Part shown: piece after piece, positions 29,483 through 37,097 of the stretch
Position numbering within the stretch: position 1 is the first letter of the stretch
Layout: the number at the start of each line of letters is the position of its first letter
From: Bacteroidota bacterium
GTDB taxonomy: Bacteria > Bacteroidota > Ignavibacteria > UBA10030 > UBA8401
Direction: 5' to 3'
NCBI GenBank assembly: GCA_021796215.1
Contig: JAJYOK010000003.1
Span: 62,001 to 126,000 of the forward strand
DNA length: 64,000 bases
The notes under the pieces: generated by a model
Told to the model about the DNA's origin: nothing
The model's database searches: none
The model's input: only the letters and a program-made list of their open reading frames with translations
Translations under genes and position numbers: made by a program

Positions 29483-29648
29483 AATGTTCTCCTTTCAAAA
29501 AAAATAATAGCCAAGGAAATTCCTTGGAGAAGTTAAGAGATGAGAAAAAAAAGAAAAAATTTGAAGTGTAGAAATTTTTCCATTCCGTGAGGTCTTTTCC
29601 CGCAAGAATAGAAAACAGAATATATCGCTTTGCGAGAGATCTTTTACA

Positions 29649-29681
29649 AGCCATCCGATTGCTTTGGGCAATCGGATGGCT
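29649..29681. repeat. 33-bp palindrome, copy B (upstream of orphan barrel gene)
   Basis: The arms AGCCATCCGATTGC and GCAATCGGATGGCT surround TTTGG. It is also 13 bases downstream of the GH20 stop codon on the minus strand, where it could act as a transcript-end hairpin. Confidence 0.8.
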
Positions 29682-29693
29682 GTAAAGATATCG

Positions 29694-32324
29694 CTACTGT
29701 TCAATCCACGAAGTACGCCCTTCGGAAAAATTCGGGCGCACAATTACCGAGGGATACTGAATCACAGACGCATTCACCCACGTTGAATCGTTGAAGCCGG
29801 GCATCATCCATCCGTCCGGCGCAAATTCAGAGACTTTCCACGATGAAAACCCCGTTGGGGTCGAATCACTCATTATCTTTTTGATAGAACTATCAGGAAG
29901 TGTCAGCTCACAATAAACATTCACTCCGGCTGAACCAGTCGGCGAATAATTGTGCGCTTCAACGGCGAACACATTTGTCGAATCGTTCAAAAATTTAGTG
30001 ACATCAAATATCTTCACGCGCTGCGATTCAACGCCGAGTGATAACGACCGCCGTGCCGAAACTTCTCCGACAAAATTCCCATTCAAATACAATTTGTCGT
30101 ACGTGTCGCCGATAAGCTGCACCTTTGCATTTTTCACTCCGTTCGGAACCGTAAATGTCTTTCGGAAAAACGCCATCGGCACTTGCGTGGTGTCTTCTCC
30201 GGTCAATCCGCCAAAGCGGGCATGTCTTTGATACATCGGGTGCGCATTGGGATGATAAATCCATTGGCTTTCAATTACCGGGTCAACCCAAAATTCGCCG
30301 CGCTTCACTTCTGCAATTTTATCGCGCCAGTACGACGCCTGCCGCTCGTACCGCGCCATCAGCAACTCGAGATTCGGCTCTTTGTTCGTCTTCAGCCATA
30401 ATTGGCGATAGTCGCTCTTCAACGACTCCAATTCTTTCACAACCCCATCGCACAACGAGATGATCGCCGCCGCAACAGAATCTTTCCGCCAAGAAGAAGG
30501 TGGATTTCCAATATTCGCGCTGCTGTCCACAGACTTACTTAATTGTTGAACTTCTTCCTCTGTAGAAATTTTCTTGGCAAACCAAAGATTAATGCGTGCA
30601 ACAAAATCGAGCAGTGGAAGCTGGTCTGCGTTGCGCGTAACAACTTTCTTCGAACTCTCAATCAGCGAACGGACAAACGGCATTGACGATTGAATGCTTT
30701 GGATGCGAAGCACGAACGGCAGATAGCCGTCCCTCATAGATTGTTGGCGCAGAGGCAGCATCGGGTGGCGCCAAAGCTCGTTCCACGAATATTGATTTGC
30801 CGGATCAGAAAGAATAGAATAAATTGTTTGTAGTTTTTCATAATCGCTTGTACCAAAAAAATCTCTGAAGAACGCCGCATTGAACTCCGCTGCATTTGCA
30901 CGAAGCGGCTGCCACGCACATTCCGCCGTCCACGCGTAGCCGTAATAGTTCAGCTCGCGCAATTCTTCGCCGCCGTTGTCATTCCACGTTGATGTCAGCA
31001 AGCCAAGGGATCCGTTTTCATATCCATCGCGGTTGAAATTCTGAATGTTGACAAACGAATTGATAAAATTCGGAAACGGTCCGGTGAAATTCCAGACTGC
31101 CGGCGACGCGATGAATGGAAATCCTGCAGCGTGGAAAACTGCCGGACTCGGATAATTGAACGACGCGCCGTAATGCCAGTCTACGATAATCACGTCCTTC
31201 GGAATTTTATCGAGGATACCCGGATTATTGAGTATGACATCGCCGTACATCATCGGCTTCTTGCCGAAGCTCCGGATAATTTCAAACAGCTTTTTGTAAT
31301 GCTCGGCATGAACAGTTGCAAGATCAGATTTTGCAACCCGCTCTTTGTTCGCGCCCAAACCAACATCCCACGATTCGTCTGCCGCCATGTTGAAATACGG
31401 CGAGCTGAACGCGTCCGCAAGTTCTCCGATCATTGTTTTCAACATTGTGTACACGCGCGGGTCGGAGACGTTCAGCGTGTGCGCGCCGGGAAATTCAGCG
31501 AGGTCGGCATATTCCGGCATGGACAGAATGTTTTCCCAGTGGCCGAGCGTTTCAAAAATCGGAATGAGATCAACGTAGTATTTCTTCGCGTAGACGTCTA
31601 GCTCCTTAACTTCCTGCGGCGTCAACGCGCCGCGTGTTCTGCCAATGGAAGGATAATGTTGAAACGCGAACATGTCTTCGATGTACGGCGAGTACGTGTT
31701 CAATTTGTAGCGCGCAATACAGCGGATAATTTTTTTGAAATTCTCCAGCGTTGAGACCTGCCCGCGGCTGATGTCATCCGAAATTCCGCGCACCGTTTCG
31801 AGCGGATAGTCTTCTATCTGAATTCCCGGCACAATCGTGCTTCGTTTCTCTTTTCGAAGAAGCTGCACCAGCGTCATCACACCGTAGAATTTCCCTTTGT
31901 TCGATTCCGCAATAATCACAACGCCATCCTGATCCGCATCGAGAAAATACCCTTCATCTTTCATCTTCGGAGTCAGTGTGCCTTTTCTTTCCTTCAAAAA
32001 TTTCTTCCCGAATTCGGACGACGGTGAGCCGATGAAAATATAATTCGATGTCAGCTTCCGCACCGAACTTTCGCCGACGACTTTCAGCGTACGCTCGCTC
32101 ATTGTTGCAAGCTCGTCATTGATCTGCTGTGCAGTAAAACGCTCTTCTTTCGAATCGCTGCCGAGAACAATTTTTGTTGTCGAAGTGGTTTTGAAATAAC
32201 TTTTCTTCGCCGTCATCTGCTGCGGCGTCGGAATAATATTCGGCATAACTTGTTCGGACTCCTGAGCAAAAAGAAAACTAAAACTGCTTGTAATGAAAAG
32301 AAAGAGAAGGACGGATGATTTCAT
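29694..32324 (-). CDS. beta-N-acetylhexosaminidase, GH20
   Basis: The 876-residue exported enzyme has a signal peptide ending FLFAQ. Next come a GH20 N-terminal domain (about residues 28-165), the catalytic barrel (RGISDDISRGQ onward) with the Asp-Glu pair in NMAADESWDVGLG (D316-E317), and a long C-terminal region containing a beta-sandwich-like part. It would release N-acetylhexosamine from chitin, peptidoglycan or glycans outside the cytoplasm. NagB at 15.4 kb could handle the resulting glucosamine-6-phosphate. There is no type IX sorting domain. AAGGAG precedes the start. Confidence 0.9.
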   Translation of the reverse strand: MKSSVLLFLFITSSFSFLFAQESEQVMPNIIPTPQQMTAKKSYFKTTSTTKIVLGSDSKEERFTAQQINDELATMSERTLKVVGESSVRKLTSNYIFIGSPSSEFGKKFLKERKGTLTPKMKDEGYFLDADQDGVVIIAESNKGKFYGVMTLVQLLRKEKRSTIVPGIQIEDYPLETVRGISDDISRGQVSTLENFKKIIRCIARYKLNTYSPYIEDMFAFQHYPSIGRTRGALTPQEVKELDVYAKKYYVDLIPIFETLGHWENILSMPEYADLAEFPGAHTLNVSDPRVYTMLKTMIGELADAFSSPYFNMAADESWDVGLGANKERVAKSDLATVHAEHYKKLFEIIRSFGKKPMMYGDVILNNPGILDKIPKDVIIVDWHYGASFNYPSPAVFHAAGFPFIASPAVWNFTGPFPNFINSFVNIQNFNRDGYENGSLGLLTSTWNDNGGEELRELNYYGYAWTAECAWQPLRANAAEFNAAFFRDFFGTSDYEKLQTIYSILSDPANQYSWNELWRHPMLPLRQQSMRDGYLPFVLRIQSIQSSMPFVRSLIESSKKVVTRNADQLPLLDFVARINLWFAKKISTEEEVQQLSKSVDSSANIGNPPSSWRKDSVAAAIISLCDGVVKELESLKSDYRQLWLKTNKEPNLELLMARYERQASYWRDKIAEVKRGEFWVDPVIESQWIYHPNAHPMYQRHARFGGLTGEDTTQVPMAFFRKTFTVPNGVKNAKVQLIGDTYDKLYLNGNFVGEVSARRSLSLGVESQRVKIFDVTKFLNDSTNVFAVEAHNYSPTGSAGVNVYCELTLPDSSIKKIMSDSTPTGFSSWKVSEFAPDGWMMPGFNDSTWVNASVIQYPSVIVRPNFSEGRTSWIEQ

Positions 32325-32455
32325 ATTCTAAGAACTCCTTCGGAGATGGTTTCACATTTTATGAGAGAATACGATTTGATGATACAGAAGGAAACAGGGT
32401 TCACTTTTCGTATCCCTTCGTGTGCTTTGTGGAAAGCTTTTCTACAGCTTCTTGT

Positions 32456-32528
32456 GCGCCCAGAGGGAGTCGAACCCCCAACCCTCAGATTCGAAGTCTG
32501 ATGCTCTATCCAGTTGAGCTATGGGCGC
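32456..32528 (-). tRNA. tRNA-Arg(TCG)
   Basis: The 73-nt gene folds fully. The acceptor is GCGCCCA with TGGGCGC. The anticodon stem TCAGA/TCTGA encloses the loop CTTCGAA (anticodon TCG). The T arm is GGGGG-TTCGACT-CCCTC. CCA is not encoded. A shortened, degenerate tRNA-like copy lies immediately upstream (32534-32578). Confidence 0.95.
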
Positions 32529-32533
32529 GCGTA

Positions 32534-32578
32534 GCGCACAGAGCGAAATCCCGTTTTACGGAATTGAGCTGTGGGCGC
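32534..32578 (-). pseudogene. internally deleted tRNA-Arg relic (45 nt)
   Basis: On the minus strand it begins GCGCCCACAGCTCAA, matching 14 of the first 15 bases of tRNA-Arg. It ends CTCTGTGCGC, matching the 3' acceptor strand with one change. The centre is replaced by a 7-bp hairpin with an AAA loop (ATTCCGT / ACGGGAT). It looks like a tRNA that lost its anticodon and T arms while keeping both acceptor halves. Confidence 0.5.
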
Positions 32579-32654
32579 GGGGAAATTTTCTTGCAAAATA
32601 TACAAAACATTGTTTGGCGTCGCAAGTGTTGCCCCTGTTCTAACTTATCTTTAC

Positions 32655-32690
32655 TAAAAAAGGACGGAGCGGTAACTCCGTCCTTCAAAA
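32655..32690 (-). terminator. terminator of the M61 peptidase gene
   Basis: A 10-bp stem (AAGGACGGAG / CTCCGTCCTT) is followed by TTTTTTA on the minus strand, ten bases after the peptidase stop codon. Confidence 0.88.
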
Positions 32691-32700
32691 AATAAATTTT

Positions 32701-34590
32701 TCACTTCCCCTTCGCGCTGATAATCTCACTCAGCACATCCGGTTTCGATGAATCTCTTTCCAAATACGGGTACCGCTCACCGCCGTGATAATCCACCGCA
32801 TAGGTTTTGTAGAACTCTCCGTTTGCCGCAAGCACTTCAATCGGCGCTGTCGTAGTGGTACTTTTCTTCAGCGCTTCACGGAAATGGCCTTTGGAATATT
32901 GCCGCCCGTTCACAGCAACAATTCTCATAGTAGGACTGAGCCCGGCTTTTGCCGCCGCTGTTCCGGGAATCACATCCTGAATCGTTCCGTCATTCTTCAT
33001 CATCACTCCGATTGAAAAACGAAAGTCGCTTGTGCCATGAACTTCTTCGATCGCTTTCTGAATATCGCTCGGAGTCTCTTTGTACACTAACTTCCATCCG
33101 CCTTTTTCTATGCCGCCCATCGGCGCATGCGGGCTGAGCGATTCCAGCCGCGATGTGAAAAATGCTTTCCAATCATACGGCGCAATACTGTTGAGCGCCG
33201 CAACAACATCATCAAATGTGTACGGCTTCAGTTCCGGACTGGTGCTTTCGCCGCCATGAAATTTTTTACAGAAATCGTCGAGCGATTTTTTTCCTTTTGT
33301 CAGCGAGCGGATTGTCACGTCGGCTTCCAGCCAGATCAGATCGCCTTCATTGTAAAAATCTGTGTTGCGCCTCCACGAATCCCAATCGCTGCGCGCGTTA
33401 TAGAGAAGTGACGCTTCGTCGGCGGCATCCTGCAGCGGACGCCATGTTCGCCCGGGACGGTTATCGAGCCACGCCGCATAATACGCAAGGTCTTCGCGGT
33501 ATTCTTCCGGAGTCCACAAACCGGAACGCGCCGTAAGAACTTTCCCGAGGTATTGCGTCAGCCCTTCATAGACCCAGAGGAGATCATCTGTCATCGGCTT
33601 CGAAAAATCGCCGGTGGCAAGTCCGGCAGGACGCCGGTATTTCCCGTTCCACGAATGAACAAACTCGTGCGGCAGCAGCGCCGCTTCCGCCATTTGAAAA
33701 TCGCTGTTGAGAAGCGTTTGCTCTCCCAAACGGTCATCGCTCGATTGATGATGCTCCAATCCAAAATGTGCAACGTTGTCGCTCAGTGTGTACAGGAAAT
33801 CGTAATGATTGTAATGATGCGCACCGAAAAGCGCATTCGCTTCCACAACAAGATTTTTGTAATTCTTGATCAGCTCGGGACTCATATCAATCGCAGCATC
33901 GTCGTCGCCTGCGATATTAAGAAAATGAGGAACACCGGACGCAGGAGTTAAATCAATGCGGCGGAGGTGAACGCCGGAAAGTACCGGAGAATCAACGAGC
34001 ATGTTCAGCGGCACCGGCGCAAAATGAATAACGTCTCCGGATCGTTCTTTTGTTGTGAGCGCCGTGGCAAATTTCCATTCTTCCGGCAAGGTAAGACTTG
34101 GCGTTACCATAATCTTGTGGGGATTTGGATTGCTGGGATACAAGATTACCTGATTCCAGCTCAGCACAAGAATGTCCGCGGTTGAAGAAGCACCTGAAGA
34201 ATATTGGCCATTCGGGCCAAGAATAAAATCGAATGCAACATCAAGTGTGCTGACACCGGAAGGAACGGTACAATGAATTGCATACATGTCCACAAGATCG
34301 CGCCGCCACGGAATGGTTTTACCGCTTGCGGAAATTTTCAATCCCGCTACATCAATCACCGGCCCGGTTGGACCGTGCTCGCCGGGAATCCATTCCGCAT
34401 ACACTAACGTCAGCGCGCCGGGATGAACTGCGATTGTTTCCTGCGCATGCAGAATATTCCGCGGCGCTTCCCGTGCATCAACGGAAAGTGCAATTGCTCC
34501 TTCCTCAGCAGAAAGAAATTGTGGAGCGAGAAAAAAAAGCGTAAGAAAAATTACCGCAGCGCGGGCGAAAAAAGTATTCACAGATTTCAT
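32701..34590 (-). CDS. M61 family metallopeptidase with PDZ domain
   Basis: This 629-residue exported protein has a signal peptide (VIFLTLFFLAPQFLSA). The zinc-binding motif LLPHEFVHSWNGKYRRP (H308, E309, H312) is followed by the glutamate in WVYEGLTQYLG, and a C-terminal PDZ domain contains VIPGTAAAKAGLSPTMRIVAV. This is the organisation of M61 glycyl aminopeptidases. It probably trims peptides in the periplasm or outside. GGAGGAAG precedes the start. The metallophosphoesterase gene upstream is separated by 66 bp and may be co-transcribed. Confidence 0.92.
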   Translation of the reverse strand: MKSVNTFFARAAVIFLTLFFLAPQFLSAEEGAIALSVDAREAPRNILHAQETIAVHPGALTLVYAEWIPGEHGPTGPVIDVAGLKISASGKTIPWRRDLVDMYAIHCTVPSGVSTLDVAFDFILGPNGQYSSGASSTADILVLSWNQVILYPSNPNPHKIMVTPSLTLPEEWKFATALTTKERSGDVIHFAPVPLNMLVDSPVLSGVHLRRIDLTPASGVPHFLNIAGDDDAAIDMSPELIKNYKNLVVEANALFGAHHYNHYDFLYTLSDNVAHFGLEHHQSSDDRLGEQTLLNSDFQMAEAALLPHEFVHSWNGKYRRPAGLATGDFSKPMTDDLLWVYEGLTQYLGKVLTARSGLWTPEEYREDLAYYAAWLDNRPGRTWRPLQDAADEASLLYNARSDWDSWRRNTDFYNEGDLIWLEADVTIRSLTKGKKSLDDFCKKFHGGESTSPELKPYTFDDVVAALNSIAPYDWKAFFTSRLESLSPHAPMGGIEKGGWKLVYKETPSDIQKAIEEVHGTSDFRFSIGVMMKNDGTIQDVIPGTAAAKAGLSPTMRIVAVNGRQYSKGHFREALKKSTTTTAPIEVLAANGEFYKTYAVDYHGGERYPYLERDSSKPDVLSEIISAKGK

Positions 34591-34656
34591 TCTTCCTCCT
34601 TCAGTTTATAGGAATTGTTTGTTGACGAGAGATTCTATCAATGAAGAAACCAAATT

Positions 34657-35316
34657 TTAGCCGGCAAGTTCCGCATGGAGAGTGTTTTCGATAGTAATAA
34701 CACCGTACAATCCTTTTCCCGCCTGGCCGCAATTGATGATAAGCGACTTTCCAATTGTGTCCGTTCCGCGCGCTTCGTGGATATGTCCGCACACAACCAC
34801 CTCCGGTTGTTTTTCTTCGATGAATTTTCTCACGGACACGCTTCCGACATGTTTTCCTGCAAACACTTTATCAACTTTTGTATTGAACGGAGGAGCGTGC
34901 GGAACAAAAATTTTCCATCGCGCGGATTTTGCCTCGTTCCATCCCGCTTCCGCCCTTCGGAAAATTTCTTCCTCCGAAATTTCGTACGGCGTATGCAAAA
35001 ACGAATGCGGCGCGCCGGAGACTCCGAAGAAACCAGCATCGCCGATATTTTTCCCGCACGCATTGATCGAACCGCCGAGCATTGAGAAGGTTTGTTCAAG
35101 AGCAATCGGATCCATATTGCCGGCTACTGTCAAAACCGGTTTACCGGATTTTTGAAATCGTGCCACGGCATCATGCGCTTCCGCCGGCGTTCCATGTGTT
35201 GTGATATCGCCGCCGAGGAGAATCACATCGAATCCGTTTCCGGTAAACTCACGGGAAAGAATTTCTTCGACAGTTGAATACGAACCGTGAATATCGGTGA
35301 AGGCAAGTATTCTCAT
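34657..35316 (-). CDS. calcineurin-like metallophosphoesterase
   Basis: From MRILAFTDIHG at 35316 the protein has 219 residues. It shows all blocks of the family: DIHG, LLGGDIT, GNMD, PHAPP and GHIHEARG. Cytoplasmic phosphodiesterases of this YfcE-like type act on nucleotides or phosphodiesters. The physiological substrate is not evident. The longer in-frame start at 35349 adds eleven residues with no homology-like character. Confidence 0.88.
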   Translation of the reverse strand: MRILAFTDIHGSYSTVEEILSREFTGNGFDVILLGGDITTHGTPAEAHDAVARFQKSGKPVLTVAGNMDPIALEQTFSMLGGSINACGKNIGDAGFFGVSGAPHSFLHTPYEISEEEIFRRAEAGWNEAKSARWKIFVPHAPPFNTKVDKVFAGKHVGSVSVRKFIEEKQPEVVVCGHIHEARGTDTIGKSLIINCGQAGKGLYGVITIENTLHAELAG

Positions 35317-35388
35317 AAAATCTTTTGCGCCTTGGCGTCCTAGTGGCAAACCAATTACAAAATATTACATTTGAAATGAACTCGCAAT

Positions 35389-35418
35389 TGAGCCTTAGGC
35401 TTATCAGCCTCTGGCTGA
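35389..35418. repeat. 30-bp twin-palindrome repeat, copy 3 (intergenic)
   Basis: Unit one is TGAGCC-TTA-GGCTTA (one G:T pair). Unit two is TCAGCC-TCT-GGCTGA (perfect arms). They abut directly. The element lies in the divergent region between the phosphoesterase and methyltransferase genes, 38 bp before the latter's start. Confidence 0.75.
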
Positions 35419-35455
35419 GTTGCATCATGCCGAATCTTCTCGTATCATAACAGCC

Positions 35456-36298
35456 GTGAACCTGCACATTATCCATATAGATTCGCTCGATATTCCGGAA
35501 CTGGTTCCGTACTGCACACTCAAGCGGCCGCTGGAACATCAGCAGCAAGGGATCTTTATTGCTGAAGGAGAAAAAGTTGTGCGGCGATTTCTCGAAAGTC
35601 CGCTCACAGCGATCTCCATTCTGCTCACAGAAGAATGGCTCACTGAATACCGTCCACTGCTGGAATCGCGAAAAGCTGGAAATGGCGCCGAAGGCGGCGA
35701 GATGATAAAAGTTTTCGTTGCGGAAAAGAAAATTCTCGAATCCATTGTTGGAATAAATTTGCACCAAGGAATTATGGCACTCGGTAAAATTCCGGTTGGA
35801 GCAATTCTTGAAGAAGTTCTGACACACTCACCGAAGCCGTACTGTTTCGTGGCGCTCGATGGAATTACGAACTCTGAAAACATGGGAGTAATTGTCCGCA
35901 ATTGCGCAGCGTTCGGCGTGAACGCAATTATTGCCGGCGAAACTTCGTGCGACCCGTATCTTCGCCGCGCCGTCCGCAATTCTATGGGAAATGTTTTTTC
36001 GATCCCGATTATCTATGCCAATAATCTTGCCGAATCGCTGAACAAGCTTCATCGGGAATTAGCGATGCGCACAATTGCTGCTGATCCGCAGCGCGCCGAT
36101 ACACCGATTGTGAGATTTGATTTCTCCATAGATTGCTGCCTTGTTTTCGGCAGTGAGGGGAGCGGTATTTCCGGGCAGGTGCGCAAGGCATGCACCGACG
36201 CAGTGATGATTCCAATGGCAAACAGCGTTGATTCACTCAACGTGGCAAGCGCAACGGCAGTAGTGTTGTACGAAGTGATGAACCAAAGAAAAAAATAA
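35456..36298 (+). CDS. TrmH/SpoU family RNA 2'-O-methyltransferase
   Basis: The protein has 280 residues from a GTG at 35456; no ATG lies upstream in frame and a TTG at 35420 is the alternative. A substrate-binding N-terminal domain (GIFIAEGEKVVRRFL) precedes the SpoU knot domain with DGITNSENMGVIVRNCAAFG, VFGSEGSGIS and IPMANSVDSLNVASATAV. These are the three SpoU motifs that bind S-adenosylmethionine and RNA. It would methylate ribose in rRNA or tRNA. A short glycine-rich insert (GNGAEGG, near 35684) coincides with an imperfect GGCGCC...GGCGGC palindrome. Confidence 0.9.
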   Translation: MNLHIIHIDSLDIPELVPYCTLKRPLEHQQQGIFIAEGEKVVRRFLESPLTAISILLTEEWLTEYRPLLESRKAGNGAEGGEMIKVFVAEKKILESIVGINLHQGIMALGKIPVGAILEEVLTHSPKPYCFVALDGITNSENMGVIVRNCAAFGVNAIIAGETSCDPYLRRAVRNSMGNVFSIPIIYANNLAESLNKLHRELAMRTIAADPQRADTPIVRFDFSIDCCLVFGSEGSGISGQVRKACTDAVMIPMANSVDSLNVASATAVVLYEVMNQRKK

Positions 36299-36375
36299 TC
36301 GGTTTTTACAACATCATGAAGATGCATAATTTTGAAAATCTTCTTATATTAATTCGGTCACTTTAGATTATCCCC

Positions 36376-36765
36376 ATGATGGACATTTCAGTAAAAAATA
36401 AAATTGTTCTCGTCGGCGACCGCGTGTTGATCGCTCCCGATAAAGGACAGGAAAAAACACAGCACGGTTTGTATCTTCCGCCCGGTGTAAAGGAAAAAGA
36501 AAAAGTCCAGAGCGGCTACATTGTGAAAGCCGGACCCGGCTATCCGGTGGTAAATCCGAATTTTGTAGATCAGGAACCATGGTCCACAACGCCGAAAGAA
36601 CCGGTGAAGTACATTCCTCTGCAGGCGGAAGAAGGCGACTATGCAATTTTTCTCCGCGACGCCGCCATCGAAATAGAATTCGAAGGACAACAATACCTCA
36701 TCATTCAGCAATCGTCGCTTTTAATGCTCATCCGGAAAAATATGTTCACGGAATTCGGATTGTGA
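36376..36765 (+). CDS. GroES-like (Cpn10 family) protein with insert
   Basis: This 129-residue protein has a Cpn10 start (VLVGDRVLIAPDKG), a mobile-loop-like QHGLYLPPGVKEKEKVQSG and an ending YLIIQQSSLLMLI. About 35 extra residues, including NPNFVDQEPWSTTPKEPVKY, sit in the middle compared with the ~95-residue GroES. No groEL follows. Such divergent GroES-family proteins are known in Bacteroidetes/Chlorobi without an assigned role. A TATATT -10-like element lies upstream. The next ORF begins two bases after its stop, so the pair is probably coupled. Confidence 0.8.
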   Translation: MMDISVKNKIVLVGDRVLIAPDKGQEKTQHGLYLPPGVKEKEKVQSGYIVKAGPGYPVVNPNFVDQEPWSTTPKEPVKYIPLQAEEGDYAIFLRDAAIEIEFEGQQYLIIQQSSLLMLIRKNMFTEFGL

Positions 36766-36767
36766 GC

Positions 36768-37043
36768 ATGGCGGACGACCTTTTCCTGTTCAGCGAAGAG
36801 CATCTCCATCAGCAATTGAATACGGCGCCGTTCACACAAGGATTTTACACCGTGCGGTTTTATACCGAAGACGGTAAACTTGCGCGCCGCAAAACCGATA
36901 CCATATCCGACTTTTATCTGTACCCTTCCGGTGGAACACTACGCGACAGTACGTTCAATATCGTTTTTTACGATTCGCAGTTTGATACGTACCGCGGATT
37001 CAAACCGCCTCACCTGGAACGAAATAAAAAAAACAAAACATAA
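36768..37043 (+). CDS. unknown 91-aa protein coupled to the GroES-like gene
   Basis: I do not recognise this protein. It starts MADDLFLFSE two bases after the stop of the GroES-like gene (a GTG at 36762 is possible) and ends with a Lys/Asn-rich tail (LERNKKNKT). It is polar, with no membrane segment or signal. Aromatic and charged residues alternate (QGFYTVRFYTEDGKLARRK) in the pattern of a small beta-barrel. Placement suggests it works with, or is a client of, the GroES-like protein. It is unlikely to be a chance frame because of the tight coupling. Confidence 0.6.
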   Translation: MADDLFLFSEEHLHQQLNTAPFTQGFYTVRFYTEDGKLARRKTDTISDFYLYPSGGTLRDSTFNIVFYDSQFDTYRGFKPPHLERNKKNKT

Positions 37044-37097
37044 CGCTCACGCAGTACCGAGCAGAAGTACAGTCGATCACTCATAGAGGAAAGTACC

